DNA of 28,372 nt from the NCBI GenBank assembly GCA_003427395.1, contig BFEA01000037.1, positions 3,896,845 to 3,925,216 of the forward strand, given 5' to 3'. This document shows, piece after piece, positions 1 through 8,868 of the stretch. The notes below the pieces were generated by a model that was not told the DNA's origin, made no database searches, and saw only the letters and a list, made by a program, of their open reading frames with translations. This DNA is from Chara braunii. Its lineage: Eukaryota > Streptophyta > Charophyceae > Charales > Characeae. A program made the position numbers and the translations under genes. Positions within the stretch are counted from its first letter, which is position 1. Each line of letters starts with the position of its first letter.

Positions 1-144
1 CCATTCATTCATTCCTGCGTAAGCCATGCGGAAGCGCTGCCACAGCGACTTGTGCGAGGTGGTCTGCAGTATGCCCGAAGACGAAGTGGGTGAGAAGGAG
101 AGCTTAGCCATAGCGGTAGAGGTAGTAGCGGCCATAACCGCCAT
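1..144 (-). CDS. Possible 5' end of a plastid-targeted protein gene, cut by window edge
   Basis: On the minus strand an ATG at 144-142 (context AGCTATGGCGG) opens 48 codons that stay open to the window edge. The translation begins MAVMAATTSTAMAKLSFSPT and goes on with SLWQRFRMAYAGMNEW. The first 40 residues are rich in Ala, Ser and Thr, have several Lys/Arg and no acidic residue, which is the composition of a chloroplast transit peptide. Upstream on the minus strand lie CA repeats, then a good 3' splice acceptor (pyrimidine tract 563-590, AG at 561-562), so the ATG could sit in a second exon. I do not recognise the mature protein. It could be chance in low-complexity DNA, because other frames here are open as well. 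Confidence 0.35.
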   Translation of the reverse strand, partial: MAVMAATTSTAMAKLSFSPTSSSGILQTTSHKSLWQRFRMAYAGMNEW

Positions 145-584
145 AGCTGAGAGAAGGGTGTAGTGTGTGTGTGCGTGTGTGTACAGTGTGACGCGTGTGG
201 GATATCCAGGGTGATCCTATGTGTGAACAACAGAGTTGGGTGAGTGACGAAGAGAGAGTTGTACAGGCGCTGATGCGCCATAGCCATCTGAAGTGAGCTT
301 GTATTTGAACTGTGTTCTTGGTTACTGTATCTCTGAGCTTTGAGTGGGCGCTTGTCGCCAGTTTGCTGCGCAACCTGTTTACATGCATGTGGGGTGTGAA
401 CGAAAGTGAGTCTGATTGCATTGGTATTGGAGCTGGTACCCGCTATTCCACGCGCCATCGTCGTGTGCCGCAGGGAGAGTCGCGCGCCATAGGCGAAGGC
501 GCCATCGGAGACGAAGACCGCCATAGCGGATCCGTAGGGAGAAGAAGCCGCCGCGCGCACCTGCAAAAAAGACAACGAAGAAGA

Positions 585-586
<2 letters not shown>

Positions 587-642
<56 letters not shown>
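587..642. repeat. (GA)n microsatellite
   Basis: About 28 uninterrupted GA units. The reverse strand reads as a Ser-Leu repeat in open frames. Confidence 0.98.
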
Positions 643-643
<1 letters not shown>

Positions 644-696
644 GAGCGATACAAGATTGTTTTACCACGCGTACCTGCGTTGAAGACATCGCTACG

Positions 697-697
<1 letters not shown>

Positions 698-756
<59 letters not shown>
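698..756. repeat. (GA)n microsatellite
   Basis: About 29 uninterrupted GA units, 55 bp from the previous GA tract. Confidence 0.98.
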
Positions 757-759
<3 letters not shown>

Positions 760-1260
760 CTTGATTTATACTTTTGTAACTCATTGGTCTGCCCCTTTCC
801 CATGCCCGTGGTGCACACAGTCCCATACGGTACTTGCTTGACTGGACTAGGACTGACTGGGACTGGGTACCGCTGACTCAGCACAGGTGGACTCCACCAC
901 TTGCCCACTTGCCTCTGTACTACTGTAAACAACGGGTGAAGGGCCACTTCCGGACTTTCCGGAAGTCTGTGGACTTGGCCCTTCGACACTGTAGCAGCTA
1001 CGACCTTGACCCTTCAGGACTGTAGCAGCTACGACCTTGACCTTTCAGAAGTCCTACAGCTACGACTTCTAGGACGTACTAAGACCTACAAACAACAGGT
1101 CTACAGATCGAACCCCTACCACCTACGGACCCTACGGCAGTCTACCAACTGTTACGAATACAGAGGTCACGGGTTCAACTATCGGGGTAAGGTGAGGACT
1201 AGGGATCGAGCCATGGGATCTGCATCCGCTACTGCGAACAGGTGAATACCGTTTCAACAT

Positions 1261-1312
1261 CAGCAGGCCACGTCAGCAGACCATGTCAGCAGGCCACATC
1301 AGCAGGACACAT
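1261..1312. repeat. 13-bp tandem repeat, 4 units
   Basis: Four units of CAGCAGGCCACGT and variants, in exact 13-bp register. Related CCACGTCAGCAG pieces continue to about 1365. It lies just upstream of the gag start of element A, so it may be part of its untranslated leader. Confidence 0.85.
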
Positions 1313-1404
1313 CAGCCGACAGCCACGCCACGTCAGCAGCCGAACAGTGCCACGTCAGCAGTCCTCCGGCCTGGTCTATGCTCACGCGCTTACAAACAGC
1401 CGGC

Positions 1405-2898
1405 ATGGATCAGAAGTCCGGGGAAACGGCCGAGGCCTATCAGGCCCGGATGCTGGCTTTGATTACCAAAGCCCATAAACGGGCTGATGAGGTAGCAGCC
1501 GCAGAGAAGAAGTAGGCAAAGGACGCCGAGAAGGCACGTCTGTTGGCAATCGAACAGCAGCGCCAGCAAGACGAGGCAGCTGAAGAACGAAGTCAACAAT
1601 GCGAGAAGATATTCAACGGAGAGCGAGCCTTGCTCACAATGGCAGCGGACTGGCAAGTCGAGGCCGAGAAGGGTAAGATGGAAGAGACTGAAAGCAAGAT
1701 CGCTCTACTCCTCTCCCATTTCACGGATCTCCTGGCAACGTGCATTGCACAGCAGGAGAACATCCACAGCCTCGACGACGTGGTTCAGACGCACAACCAG
1801 GCGTTTGATCAACTCAACAGCCGCCTCCAGCAGTTGGAGCAACGACCCGTCGCCGCCCCCGATGCCAGCACCTCCAACACCTCTGATCGCCTCAATGCAT
1901 TGGAGATCAACTTTGAAACCCTCAAGGACGACGCGCAGCACCGCCACGCAACAGCTGGAGCAGCGGATTTGTGCTACCACCACCACACCGAGTTCGGCAC
2001 CGCGCGAGATGACTCCAAAGTTCGATGGTCAGGAGATCTTCTGCGATTCGACGAAGACGGACCCGATTCCGTGGTTCCGCAAGTTCGAGCTCAAGTTGCG
2101 GCTACACCACGTCAGCGAGGACAAGCATCACGTGTACTTATACTCTCGGTGGGGGGGTGCGTGCCAAGCATGCTTGGACAATCTCTTGTACCGGGTGGTA
2201 GCTGCCGACTTGTACAACAAGATCAGTTGGGATGATCTAAAGGCGGCGTGGCATAAGCGGTTCCAAGTAGAGCCGCCAGAGATCAAGGCAATGGACAAAT
2301 TGCTGACCTTCGAACAAGGCACGTTGCTGAGTGTTGACTGGATTGCCGAGTACCAATGCTTGACATCCGTCTCAAACATCCAAATGGGCTTCAAGGCCGC
2401 CAAACACTACTCCATCACGAGGTCGTGTCCGGCGTCGAGCAATGCCTTGACTCACGTCGAGGACACCCTGACGACAATGGCAGAGCTCTTCGACAAGGCC
2501 GTGCAGATCATTGTCACAAACAAGGAGGCTAAGAACCTCAACCGTTCGTCTGCGACAGGCCCGAGTAGAGATCAGCATCGGCTGAAAGTGGTCGTGGTCG
2601 TGGCGGCAAGCCAACCGACCAATCTAGCGAGGCCTTGTCTGCGAATGAAGGAGGCAGACTCTCAGCCACCCGAGATGGTGGCCGCCCCAGCAAAGGTCGA
2701 GGACGCGGCGAGACGAAGACAAACATCGCATCTATCCCCGGGCCCGGCGCGGCAGCTCCAGCCCTATGGTCCCACTACGGTCTCTCCGAACGTGCGTACA
2801 AGCTACGCACGAGATTCCGCTATTGTTTGTGGTGTAACGGCGGTCTCCACGACACAGTGGGCTGCCCGTCGAAAGGCAAAGGCAAATCGGGAAACTGA
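1405..2898 (+). pseudogene. gag: Ty3-type gag with coiled coil, capsid region and CCHC zinc knuckle (broken)
   Basis: Structural capsid/nucleocapsid protein of element A. ATG at 1405 opens a frame starting MDQKSGETAEAYQAR. A TAG at 1513 interrupts it. The same frame goes on to about 1940 as a charged, Gln-rich coiled coil. The capsid-like part then reads in the next frame from about 1950 to 2600, with PKFDGQ followed by PWFRKFELKLRLHH and WDDLKAAWHKRF, typical of plant Ty3 retrotransposon gag domains. The nucleocapsid returns to the first frame, where CLWCNGGLHDTVGC at about 2824-2865 fits C-x2-C-x4-H-x4-C exactly, followed by a basic KGKGKSG tail. So there are one stop and two frameshifts. 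The identification is firm; the protein cannot be made whole. Confidence 0.85.
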
Positions 2899-2957
2899 CC
2901 ACCGTCAGGAGTGAATCGACGACACTCTCAACACCTTCGGAACTGGTCGCTTCGTGG

Positions 2958-3830
2958 GTGACCGCCCTTCGTTCCAAGGCACATGCGGAAGTAGATAGTC
3001 CTCCTCTTCTATATTCTTATGAGGACTATGTTGTCGGGCTCGTTCCTACGCTGGGTACTCATGCTCAAGGACAAGACGTGTGTGCGGCATCTTCCCCGTT
3101 TGGCAGCGGCAACTTATCGTCTTCAAGTGGTTCTTCACGGGATTTGGCGCACGAGTTCAACATAGAGGTATTGGACCCGCTCACGTCCGAGGATTTTGAA
3201 CAGCTTCCTCTCCCAACCACGGGCCGTTTGTCGGGACGGCAATGTGCAGCATTATGCGCTCATCTTCACACGTATCTATCCTTTTATGCACCACCAACTT
3301 CGCCGATGGGGGACGAAGCTGCGGTGGGGGACATCCTTGCGTATGTTACCGAGGTGGCCCGCGAGTTTCGCGAGCAGCGGTACGATGACAACAACGCACC
3401 GCTCCTCTATGTCCACATCCAAGTTGGGCAAGCGTCCTACAGCGCTTTGCTGGATAGCAGCGCGTCTCGCAATTTCATGAACCAAGCCTTTATGCAAAGG
3501 GTTGGCCTTGGCGCACAAGTTCGGAGGAAGGCAAACCCGACGGCAATCAAGTTGGCGAACGGAAGGACGCAACAACTTATCGATCGTTACATCGAGGCCG
3601 TACCGGTGTATTTCGCACCTCATGCATGCGAACCGGTGACATTCGACATTTTGGACACCGACTTCGATATCGTTTTGGGAATGCCTTGGCTTGCAAGTGC
3701 GGATCACACGGTCAACTTCAACCAGCGGACTCTTACCGTTCGGGACGCCGTCGGCGCCGCATTGTCCTGTACTATTCCTCTTCCGCACTTTGATCCGATG
3801 CCAAGTGGTGACGGCCAAGTCGTTCCGGGC
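2958..3830 (+). pseudogene. Retroviral-type aspartic protease region of element A
   Basis: Processes the Gag-Pol polyprotein in Ty3 elements. An acidic linker of about 140 residues is followed by LLYVHIQVGQASYSALLDSS and then A-S-R-N-F-M (residues about 149-174 counted from 2958). Later come FDIVLGMPWL and a hydrophobic strand typical of pepsin-like retropepsins. The active-site triplet is D-S-S-A at residues 166-169, where the family has D-S/T-G-A. The Gly-to-Ser change probably damages the active-site loop. The frame ends out of register with the downstream RT, so a frameshift lies near 3820-3860. Confidence 0.8.
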
Positions 3831-3857
3831 TACTTGCGCTTACGAGCAGCCCGACGA

Positions 3858-4779
3858 GATAGGTCTATGCTTCCTACGGACCGTCGCGGTAGCCGATTCT
3901 TCCCCTACGGACTTGTCTTCGGACCCCCGTGTGGTGCGGTTACTTGACGAGTTCACCGACATCTTCGAGTCACCTACCGGTGTGGTGCCGGATCGGCCGA
4001 TCTCTCACGAGACCATTTTTGAGGCCGGTGCAGTGCCGCCGATAGGTTGCATTTACCGCATGAGCGAGGAAGAGCTTACGGTCCTCCACGCGCAACTCGA
4101 TGACTTGTTGGACAAGGGTTGGATCCGCCCTAGTAGCTCCCCATATGGAGCGCCAGTTCTCTTTCTATGGAAGAAGAACAACGATCTACGATTGTGCATC
4201 GACTACCGCAAGCTCAACGTGCAAACCGTCAAGAATGTGGGGCCTCTTCCTCGTATTGACGATCTCCTTGAGCGTTCAGGTGGCGCGAAGTTCTTTTCTA
4301 AGTTGGATTTGAAGTTGGGATATCATGAGATTTCGATCCGGCCGAATGATCGCTATAAATCCGCATTCAAGACGCGGTATGGGCATTTTGAGTGGGTGGT
4401 TATGCCTTTTGGCCTCACCAATGCCCCGGTGACCTTTCAAGCGGCAATGACCAACGAGTTTCGTGCGATGTTGGACCGGTTCGTGTTGGTCTACTTAGAA
4501 GACATTCTCGTCTATAGCAGGACATTGGAGGGTCATCTAGAGCACCTTCAACGAGTGTTGGAAACGCTCCGCCGCGCCAAGTACAATGCCAACCGCGCCA
4601 AGTGTGAATTTGTCTGGCAAGAGTTGGAATACTTGGGCCATTTTGTCACACTGAAGGGCATCAAACCGTTGTCGGACAAGATTCAAGGCAAGCCCGTATC
4701 TTCGGCTCCACACCGTACCCGCGTCCAGGTTTCACCTTCAGATCGTCAGCTTCACCCTCGACCCGGCTTGACTTCATAA
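3858..4779 (+). pseudogene. Reverse transcriptase of element A, 3' truncated, YLED in the active site
   Basis: RNA-directed DNA polymerase of a Ty3/Gypsy element. Successive RT motifs are visible: YRMSEEE then LLDKGWIRPSSSPYGAPVLF (finger region), [33 protein letters not shown] (first catalytic Asp region), HFEWVVMPFGLTNAP, and VYLEDILVYS. The last is the YxDD box. Its first Asp is Glu here (GAA at 4498-4500), which is expected to weaken or abolish polymerisation. The match continues through HLEHLQRVLETLR and LEYLGHFV to about 4685. The final 30 codons are unrelated and come from the original 3' end of pol after a deletion that removed RNase H and integrase. Confidence 0.9.
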
Positions 4780-4790
4780 GGAGGGGGGGG
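4778..4790 (+). other. Polypurine tract (plus-strand primer)
   Basis: AAGGAGGGGGGGG lies directly before the LTR start TGTTACATGT. A purine run next to the 3' LTR is the usual plus-strand priming site of LTR retrotransposons. Confidence 0.8.
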
Positions 4791-4825
4791 TGTTACATGT
4801 TGCGCCTGCAGACGAGGGCCATTTT

Positions 4826-4951
4826 CAGGCCCTGTGTCGTTTCAGCCTGAAAGTCTGAAAACAAGGGCCTACAGGCCCTGTGTCGTTTCAGCCTGAAAGC
4901 CTGAAAACAAGGGCCTACAAGCCATGTGTCGTTTCAGCCTAAAAAGGGCCC
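4826..4951 (+). repeat. 46-bp tandem repeat in the U3 part of the LTR
   Basis: Units start at 4826, 4872 and 4918 (the last is partial), each with CAGGCCCTGTGTCGTTTCAG or a close variant. Short tandem repeats upstream of the TATA box in U3 are often enhancer-like; that role is an inference here. Confidence 0.85.
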
Positions 4952-5158
4952 TCCAGGCCCTGAGTCTCTTTAGCCTAAAACGGAGGGCCATTTTCAGGCC
5001 CTCATAAGATCGACCTTCCCTGAAACTTAGGCACCAGACCAGGGTTTTAGCACAGGCCATTTTGGGCCTGTTTTCAAGACAACCTTTGTTTGAGCTTCAA
5101 CGCCAGGGTCTGGCTCGTTTTGGCATTGGCAAGAGCAGCCTCGTGGGCGGGCCAGCAC

Positions 5159-5165
5159 TATATAA
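5159..5165 (+). promoter_or_regulatory. TATA box of the LTR promoter
   Basis: TATATAA in the context CAGCACTATATAAGACTGG, about 370 bp into the LTR. Transcription, and so the R region, would be expected to start about 25-35 bp downstream. Confidence 0.6.
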
Positions 5166-5465
5166 GACTGGCCCACCCTGCAGGCTGCAGCTAGTTCATA
5201 GGGACTTCCCAGGCACTTCACGTGCAGTTCAGGAGGCAAGAGGTTCAGGATTCGGCAGCGGCAGTCTGGAGCAGCGTTGCAGTAGTAGTAGTAGTAGCGT
5301 TAGCAGTAGTCTTCAGCGTTGGGTGCTATTAGCAGCTAGAGTAGTACTGGAGAGAGATAGAGATTTGGCGGAGGCCAGGGAGACTTACCTGCAGCGCCAT
5401 AGCTCCAGCTCGTCGTCGAGGTACCTGCAGCACAAGCGCCATCTTCACAGGTTAGTACCTGGCAC

Positions 5466-5903
5466 ATGAGAGAGAGAGAGAGTTCTTCTTCTTCCTCTTC
5501 TCAGTCCGCCATCTCCCCCCCACCCTCTCGCTACCTGACTTCACTGCATCAGCAGACTACGAGTGAGAGGTTCGTGACATTCGGATCCAGACTCGACGTT
5601 GGGCTTCAGTCATTTGACCAGGGATTATCTGGGACTTGTCCCGAAGACTTGGTGTTGACGACATTCCCATCTTTCCCCTCCTCTTCGACTGATCCCCTCC
5701 TCTTCGTCTGTGTATGGTCTGGACCTGGCGCATTCTTCTTGTGTGTAGCGCCAGGCCCCTTCACACCTTGTGATGAGGATGATGTATGTTTGGCCTGCAT
5801 TGCGACATTGATTGGGCTAGTCATTGGTATTCTAGCATTCCGCTGCGCTGTCTTGTACTACGTGAGAGAGGTCAGTCCCGGTCAGGTCGGGGCTTATATC
5901 TAA
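5466..5903 (+). CDS. Open frame in LTR with a predicted membrane segment, doubtful
   Basis: ATG at 5466 opens 145 codons: a Ser-rich start from the GA/TTC runs, a middle part without recognisable motifs, and a C-terminal hydrophobic stretch CLACIATLIGLVIGIL followed by YYVREV that could span a membrane. It overlaps the LTR stem-loop at 5721-5758, so the sequence is constrained for other reasons. I know of no family with this layout and think it is probably not a gene. Confidence 0.15.
   Translation: MRERESSSSSSSQSAISPPPSRYLTSLHQQTTSERFVTFGSRLDVGLQSFDQGLSGTCPEDLVLTTFPSFPSSSTDPLLFVCVWSGPGAFFLCVAPGPFTPCDEDDVCLACIATLIGLVIGILAFRCAVLYYVREVSPGQVGAYI
5721..5758 (+). other. Stem-loop in LTR (R/U5 part)
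   Basis: GGACCTGGCGC (5721-5731) pairs with GCGCCAGGCCC (5748-5758) with one mismatch and a 16-nt loop. A stem-loop of the same build occurs at 20549-20588 in related leader sequence. Confidence 0.75.
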
Positions 5904-6054
5904 GTCTTCCACTGCGCTACAAGGTGCCATTTTGTATGTATCAGGACGTACATTGCTTGTTGGGATTCCACTAACACCGCATTGTCCATCCAGTCCTTTT
6001 TATCACATTGCGGATCCTTGGTTTTTCATAAATTGCCCAACTGGGCGTGTAACA

Positions 6055-7118
6055 GCAGGCCTGACAAGTGACGAGAGGCCTATTTTGGGTTTTGACACAG
6101 CTGAGAAATTCAAGCGGTTGGGCAGCGCCAGTTGGTTGAGTGAACCCAGGCCCTGCCTGCCTTTTTCCAAATGTATGGAGGCAGGCACTGGGCCAGACAC
6201 GGGGCATGAACTGAACACAGGCCGCTGGCAGTTGGACACGGGTAACCACCCCAAGCCTTGTGGAAGATTCCCTGGGACAGGGGCTCAACCACTTGGGGCC
6301 TACCGGAAGCTTCCGTGGGAAGGCCCAGGCCAGCCAGGCAGCCCACGACTGGCAGCCTCATTCCATAAAGGAAAGGGGCTGGCTGCTGGCTGGACATTCA
6401 GGCACTCGCTGCTTATGCGCAAGCGCTGCTGCGCCAGCAGCTGGAGCGAGTGCCTACGTGCTCACAGGCGAGGAAGAAAAGCACGCAGCCATAGCCGAGC
6501 TGGCCATTGCTGGATGGGGCGCATGGTGGTCCTTGGGTGCACGTGGCATCTGTGTGGGGGATCGAGGTTGTGAGTGAAGCGTGAGACATACCTGGTGCTT
6601 GAGGCGAATGGCATTAGCCGAGATCTGCTCGTACTTCGGGAAGTCGTTGACGTCACCAGCGGCATTGTAGATAGGCTAGATAGGATCTGCCATTCGTAGT
6701 TCGGGCGCTGAGCGCTAGATAGGGATTCGACATTGGTTCATTGTTGATAATGATGAGACTATTCCAACACTGTCACTTGTGAGCTTCTGTTGTGCTCTTA
6801 TTTGGTGGAACTCGAGTTGCAATTCTGCTTTTGGTTCGAGGTCAACGCTATCTGGTTTCATGTGTATGATGATGCTTGGTTTCTGGAATTCGCTATCGCT
6901 CATTTTCCTTGTATTTTGGTATTGGAGTTGTGGTACGTTGCACTAATATGGCGCTTGTCTTCTGCTTGTGCGGTGCATGCACGTAGTTAGCTGGGTGAGT
7001 GACCGTGGGTAGTGTGCAGTGAGGAGGGCGAAGGCAAGCAGGCGGAGAGGGGTAGGAAGGCTGAGAGGTGGTATTGGTTGTTTCGCAGTGTGATGAGAAC
7101 TATCTGATGTGCGATTTA
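6055..7118. other. Unassigned sequence between LTR and mitochondrial insertion
   Basis: Several overlapping short open frames occur, none with a recognisable product. The only item that stands out is the exon-like stretch at 6592-6675 on the minus strand. The right end turns abruptly AT-rich at about 7119, where the mitochondrial DNA begins inside a tRNA. Confidence 0.5.
6592..6675 (-). CDS. Isolated 84-bp exon-like stretch
   Basis: On the minus strand, 28 codons are bounded by an AG (ATCTAG, 6676-6681) and a strong 5' splice donor (CAG then GTATGT, 6586-6594). The reading is PIYNAAGDVNDFPKYEQ then ISANAIRLKHQ. Its composition looks like a globular cellular protein and unlike the low-complexity frames around it. 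I cannot name the protein and found no neighbouring exon, so it may be a relic exon or chance. Confidence 0.3.
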
Positions 7119-7168
7119 TGACACAAAGATTTTCAATCCTTTGCTCTAACCAACTGAGCTACCTAAAC
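7119..7168 (-). tRNA. trnF: Mitochondrial tRNA-Phe(GAA), 3' part missing
   Basis: The minus strand reads GTTTAGGTAGCTCAGTTGG and on through an anticodon loop TTGAAAA with anticodon GAA. This is the 5' two thirds of plant mitochondrial tRNA-Phe. The match stops in the variable region (CTTTGTGTC); the T-arm and acceptor 3' strand are absent, so it cannot work. The break marks the left edge of the mitochondrial insertion. Confidence 0.8.
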
Positions 7169-7185
7169 AAAAACAAAATCAAACT

Positions 7186-7380
7186 ATGTTCAATTCAAAA
7201 AAGGTAATTCAAAGATTACTAAGTACAAAGGCACATTTTGGTAATCGTACACCTACTTCAGACTTTCAGCCATATCTGTACGGATTACGAAATGAAATCG
7301 CTATTATTGATTTAGAAAGAACACTTCTTTATTTACGAAGAGCTTGTAATTTCATTGAGTATATAATTCGTTCAAATGGT
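7186..7380 (+). pseudogene. rps2: Mitochondrial ribosomal protein S2, first 65 codons
   Basis: Small-subunit ribosomal protein of plant mitochondria. ATG at 7186 opens with MFNSKKVIQRLLSTKAHFGN, followed by YLYGLRNEIAIIDLERTLLY and LRRACNFIEYIIRSNG, which is the usual S2 N-terminus (STKAHFGN and IIDLERT-type motifs). The family is normally well over 200 residues. Here similarity ends at about 7380, where unrelated intron sequence follows. The start is chosen because it is the family start and lies just downstream of tRNA-Phe. Confidence 0.8.
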
Positions 7381-7437
7381 CATAAAGTTCCACTGCAACA
7401 GTTGCCCATTCACCCGTCCAGTCTACTAAAGTGCCCA

Positions 7438-7473
7438 CCAAACCGTGCAAAATGTCGTACATCACACGGCTTT
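7438..7473 (-). ncRNA. Group II intron domain V, mitochondrial, degenerate
   Basis: The minus strand reads AAAGCCGTGTGATG, loop TACG, then ACATTTTGCACGGTTTGG. This fits the 34-nt domain V hairpin, with the AGC triad, a GNRA-position tetraloop and the two-base bulge opposite. It lies downstream, on the same strand, of the maturase tail at 7671-7870, the correct order for the 3' part of one group II intron. Confidence 0.6.
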
Positions 7474-7636
7474 CCAACTTGAGTAATGAATAACCTCATG
7501 CATGATGGATGACTCCAATCAGGAAGTCGCCCGATATCATACAGTTATGACTCTGGCGAGTCTTTTCGAGTGTCTCCAACCACTCTGGCCAGACCTTTCT
7601 GCTCGAGCAAGCCTCTACGAAGAAATGTGGCTCGAA

Positions 7637-7870
7637 AGAGCGAGCTGGGAGTCTGGATTTCGGAACCTGGTTACCAGCCATTGCATGTTTTTTTTAGGTC
7701 TTTGCCAGCTATAGCAAAGACCTTAGCCCGTGAGCGAAGCTTGAATTTGGCAGCATATACCATAGCCAAAGAATGACGAAGTATATATGACAATCTAGCT
7801 ATGCATTGGCGCTTCGAGTCTGCTATGTGATAGTAATTGGCGAGACCGCGGAGAAGTCCGGAGATACGTA
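7637..7870 (-). repeat. Direct repeat copy 1, 234 bp (also 9859-10091)
   Basis: Nearly identical to 9859-10091, starting GAGTCTGG after a shared AGAG and ending CGGAGATACGT on the plus strand. Differences are scattered point changes and a small change in the T run near 7690. It covers the last part of a group II intron maturase. Confidence 0.9.
7671..7870 (-). pseudogene. Group II intron maturase, C-terminal domain X, copy 1
   Basis: Domain X binds the intron RNA in mitochondrial group II intron maturases. On the minus strand the frame reads ISGLLRGLANYYHIADSKRQ, then YILRHSLAMVYAAKFKLRSR and KVFAIAGKDL before the stop. The SLAMVYAAKFKL and VFAIAG parts are typical of the family. Upstream, at about 7870, the match is cut and tatC sequence begins. 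Reverse transcriptase and endonuclease domains are absent. Compared with copy 2 it is shorter by about 36 codons. Confidence 0.82.
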
Positions 7871-7872
7871 AA

Positions 7873-8259
7873 TGTGTAGTAAACTCGTAGATGTTGTATT
7901 TAACGTAAACAAAAAGTTCCAAATAATGGGAACTACCCAATAATAAATAAGAAAAAAACCAACAAGAAAGAAATTACACTCAAATAGAACAATTTTGTCC
8001 ATTGGACCCTTTGTGTTTTGTAACAACTAGGAATAACAAAACACCAAATTTGATAACTGAAAAAAGGAAAANAAAAAAAAAGGGCGAAGCTTAGGGAAAT
8101 TTGCATATATGTTTTCAAAGCTTCAGTCATTTGTGTGCAAATAAATGATGGTTTTTCTATGCATGGAACAAGAAAAGGTTTAGCTAATAAAAAAACAAAT
8201 TCTTCTGAGAGACAATAACAAGTCAATAAAGTGAAAACAAAACAAATAAAAATCCACAA
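7873..8259 (-). pseudogene. tatC: Mitochondrial tatC (mttB) fragment, frameshifted
   Basis: TatC is the membrane subunit of the twin-arginine translocase, encoded in many plant mitochondria. The minus strand reads FICFVFTLLTCYCLSEEF, FLLAKPFLVP, FICTQMTEAL and LSFALFF, then [17 protein letters not shown], which follow the N-terminal transmembrane and loop pattern of the family. After a frameshift at about 7945-7990, [13 protein letters not shown] and TTSTSLL continue it. It then joins maturase sequence. There is one undetermined base at 8072 and an in-frame stop upstream of the first matching residues. About half of the usual 240-280 residues is present. Confidence 0.78.
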
Positions 8260-8331
8260 AAAATGAATTCAAGCTTCCTCGATAATCATTTTCAATACTG
8301 AATTCATTATCCGTAAATTAACATACATGAA

Positions 8332-8416
8332 CGGATGGAGAGGGATTCAAACCCCCGATATTTTGTAATATGTCAGTTTTCAAGAGTGATACCTTCAACC
8401 AATCAGACATCCATCC
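8332..8416 (-). tRNA. trnS: Mitochondrial tRNA-Ser(UGA)
   Basis: An 85-nt class II tRNA on the minus strand. The acceptor GGATGGA pairs with TCCATCC, there is a long variable arm (ATATTACAAAATAT), and the T-arm is GGGTTTGAATCCC. The anticodon loop CTTGAAA gives TGA. The anticodon stem TCACT/ACTGA has one mismatch compared with the usual form, consistent with decay after transfer to the nucleus. Confidence 0.85.
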
Positions 8417-8646
8417 AAAGCAAAGACGCCCCTAACAGGCTCAACTCTGTAAACGTCAGCGGGCTCGCACTGTATTCTTGGGCAATCTTATTTTATTTAT
8501 CAAGATGGAGACGCAAAAAACTCAACAGCGCTTTTGGAACATGCTATGTTTTCTCTTCCCTTGCGGGATTGTGATGAGTCTCATGCCCTACACACGAAAT
8601 ACGGCTACATGCGTCTTTGTACAATAGGTGACGTAACGGCCGCCCG
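8417..8646. other. Unassigned part of the mitochondrial insertion
   Basis: Between tRNA-Ser and the nad4 piece. It is less AT-rich than the genes beside it. I recognise no exon; it may be intron or spacer. The nad4 match ends abruptly at 8647 in a GC-rich GTCGGGCGGCCG, which is a junction. Confidence 0.4.
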
Positions 8647-8862
8647 ACTAAACATGCCAATAGTGACAAAATTCATGTGAGCTACTGAAGAATATGCAAT
8701 GATTTTTTTCAGATCGATTTGTCTTAATGTAGTTAAGGAAGTATATATTATAGCAATCACACTAAGAGTATAAATGAAAGGAGTGAAATAAAGAGTAGCT
8801 TCTGGAAACATTGGTATTGAAAATCTTAAAAAAACATAAGTTCCCAATTTTAAGAGAATTCC
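8647..8862 (-). pseudogene. nad4: Mitochondrial nad4 internal fragment (72 codons)
   Basis: NAD4 is a membrane, proton-pumping subunit of respiratory complex I. The minus strand reads GILLKLGTYVFLRFSIPMFP, FTPFIYTLSVIAIIYTSLTT and LRQIDLKKIIAYSSVAHMNF then VTIGMFS. This is the highly conserved centre of the protein, including the Lys of the KKIIAYSS helix. The full protein is about 500 residues. At its upstream end it is joined in frame to rps11; at its downstream end it stops at IGMFS. Confidence 0.92.
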
Positions 8863-8868
8863 CGAAGG

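Larger units (their letters stand above)
145..1260. other. Non-coding low-complexity stretch
   Basis: No gene is recognisable. The stretch holds TG-rich sequence (158-182), two long GA microsatellites and a 300-bp tract with short direct repetition such as TAGCAGCTACGACCTTGACC at 991 and 1023. The long open frames here encode only Ser-Leu or Arg-Glu repeats from the microsatellites. It should contain the 5' LTR and leader of element A, but I could not match it to the 3' LTR at 4791-6054. Confidence 0.6.
1405..6054 (+). mobile_element. Ty3/Gypsy LTR retrotransposon A, decayed and internally deleted
   Basis: The order gag, aspartic protease, reverse transcriptase, polypurine tract, 3' LTR on the plus strand is that of a Ty3/Gypsy element. 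RNase H, integrase and any chromodomain are missing: the RT frame stops matching at about 4685 and runs in under 110 bp into the polypurine tract. At least one stop (1513) and several frameshifts break the polyprotein. No 5' LTR or primer binding site was found between 1 and 1404, so the left end is either lost or diverged. Confidence 0.88.
4791..6054 (+). repeat. 3' LTR of element A (1264 bp)
   Basis: It begins TGTTACA directly after the polypurine tract and ends TGTAACA at 6048-6054, so it has TG...CA ends and a 7-bp terminal inverted repeat. Inside are a 46-bp tandem repeat, a TATA box, an AGT trinucleotide run (about 5279-5295), a GA run (5469-5482) and a stem-loop at 5721-5758. No second full copy is in the window, so no LTR-LTR age estimate is possible. 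Confidence 0.8.

Noticed and set aside
9-989. A 326-codon minus-strand open frame with long Ser-Leu repeats
   Set aside because: It is made by two GA microsatellites, which are open in several frames. No domain is present outside the repeats.
5384-5394. Perfect splice donor CAGGTAAGT on the minus strand, also at about 20093 and 11189
   Set aside because: Two lie in related LTR leaders in the antisense direction and no exon precedes them. The third is in unrelated sequence. Probably chance plus shared ancestry.
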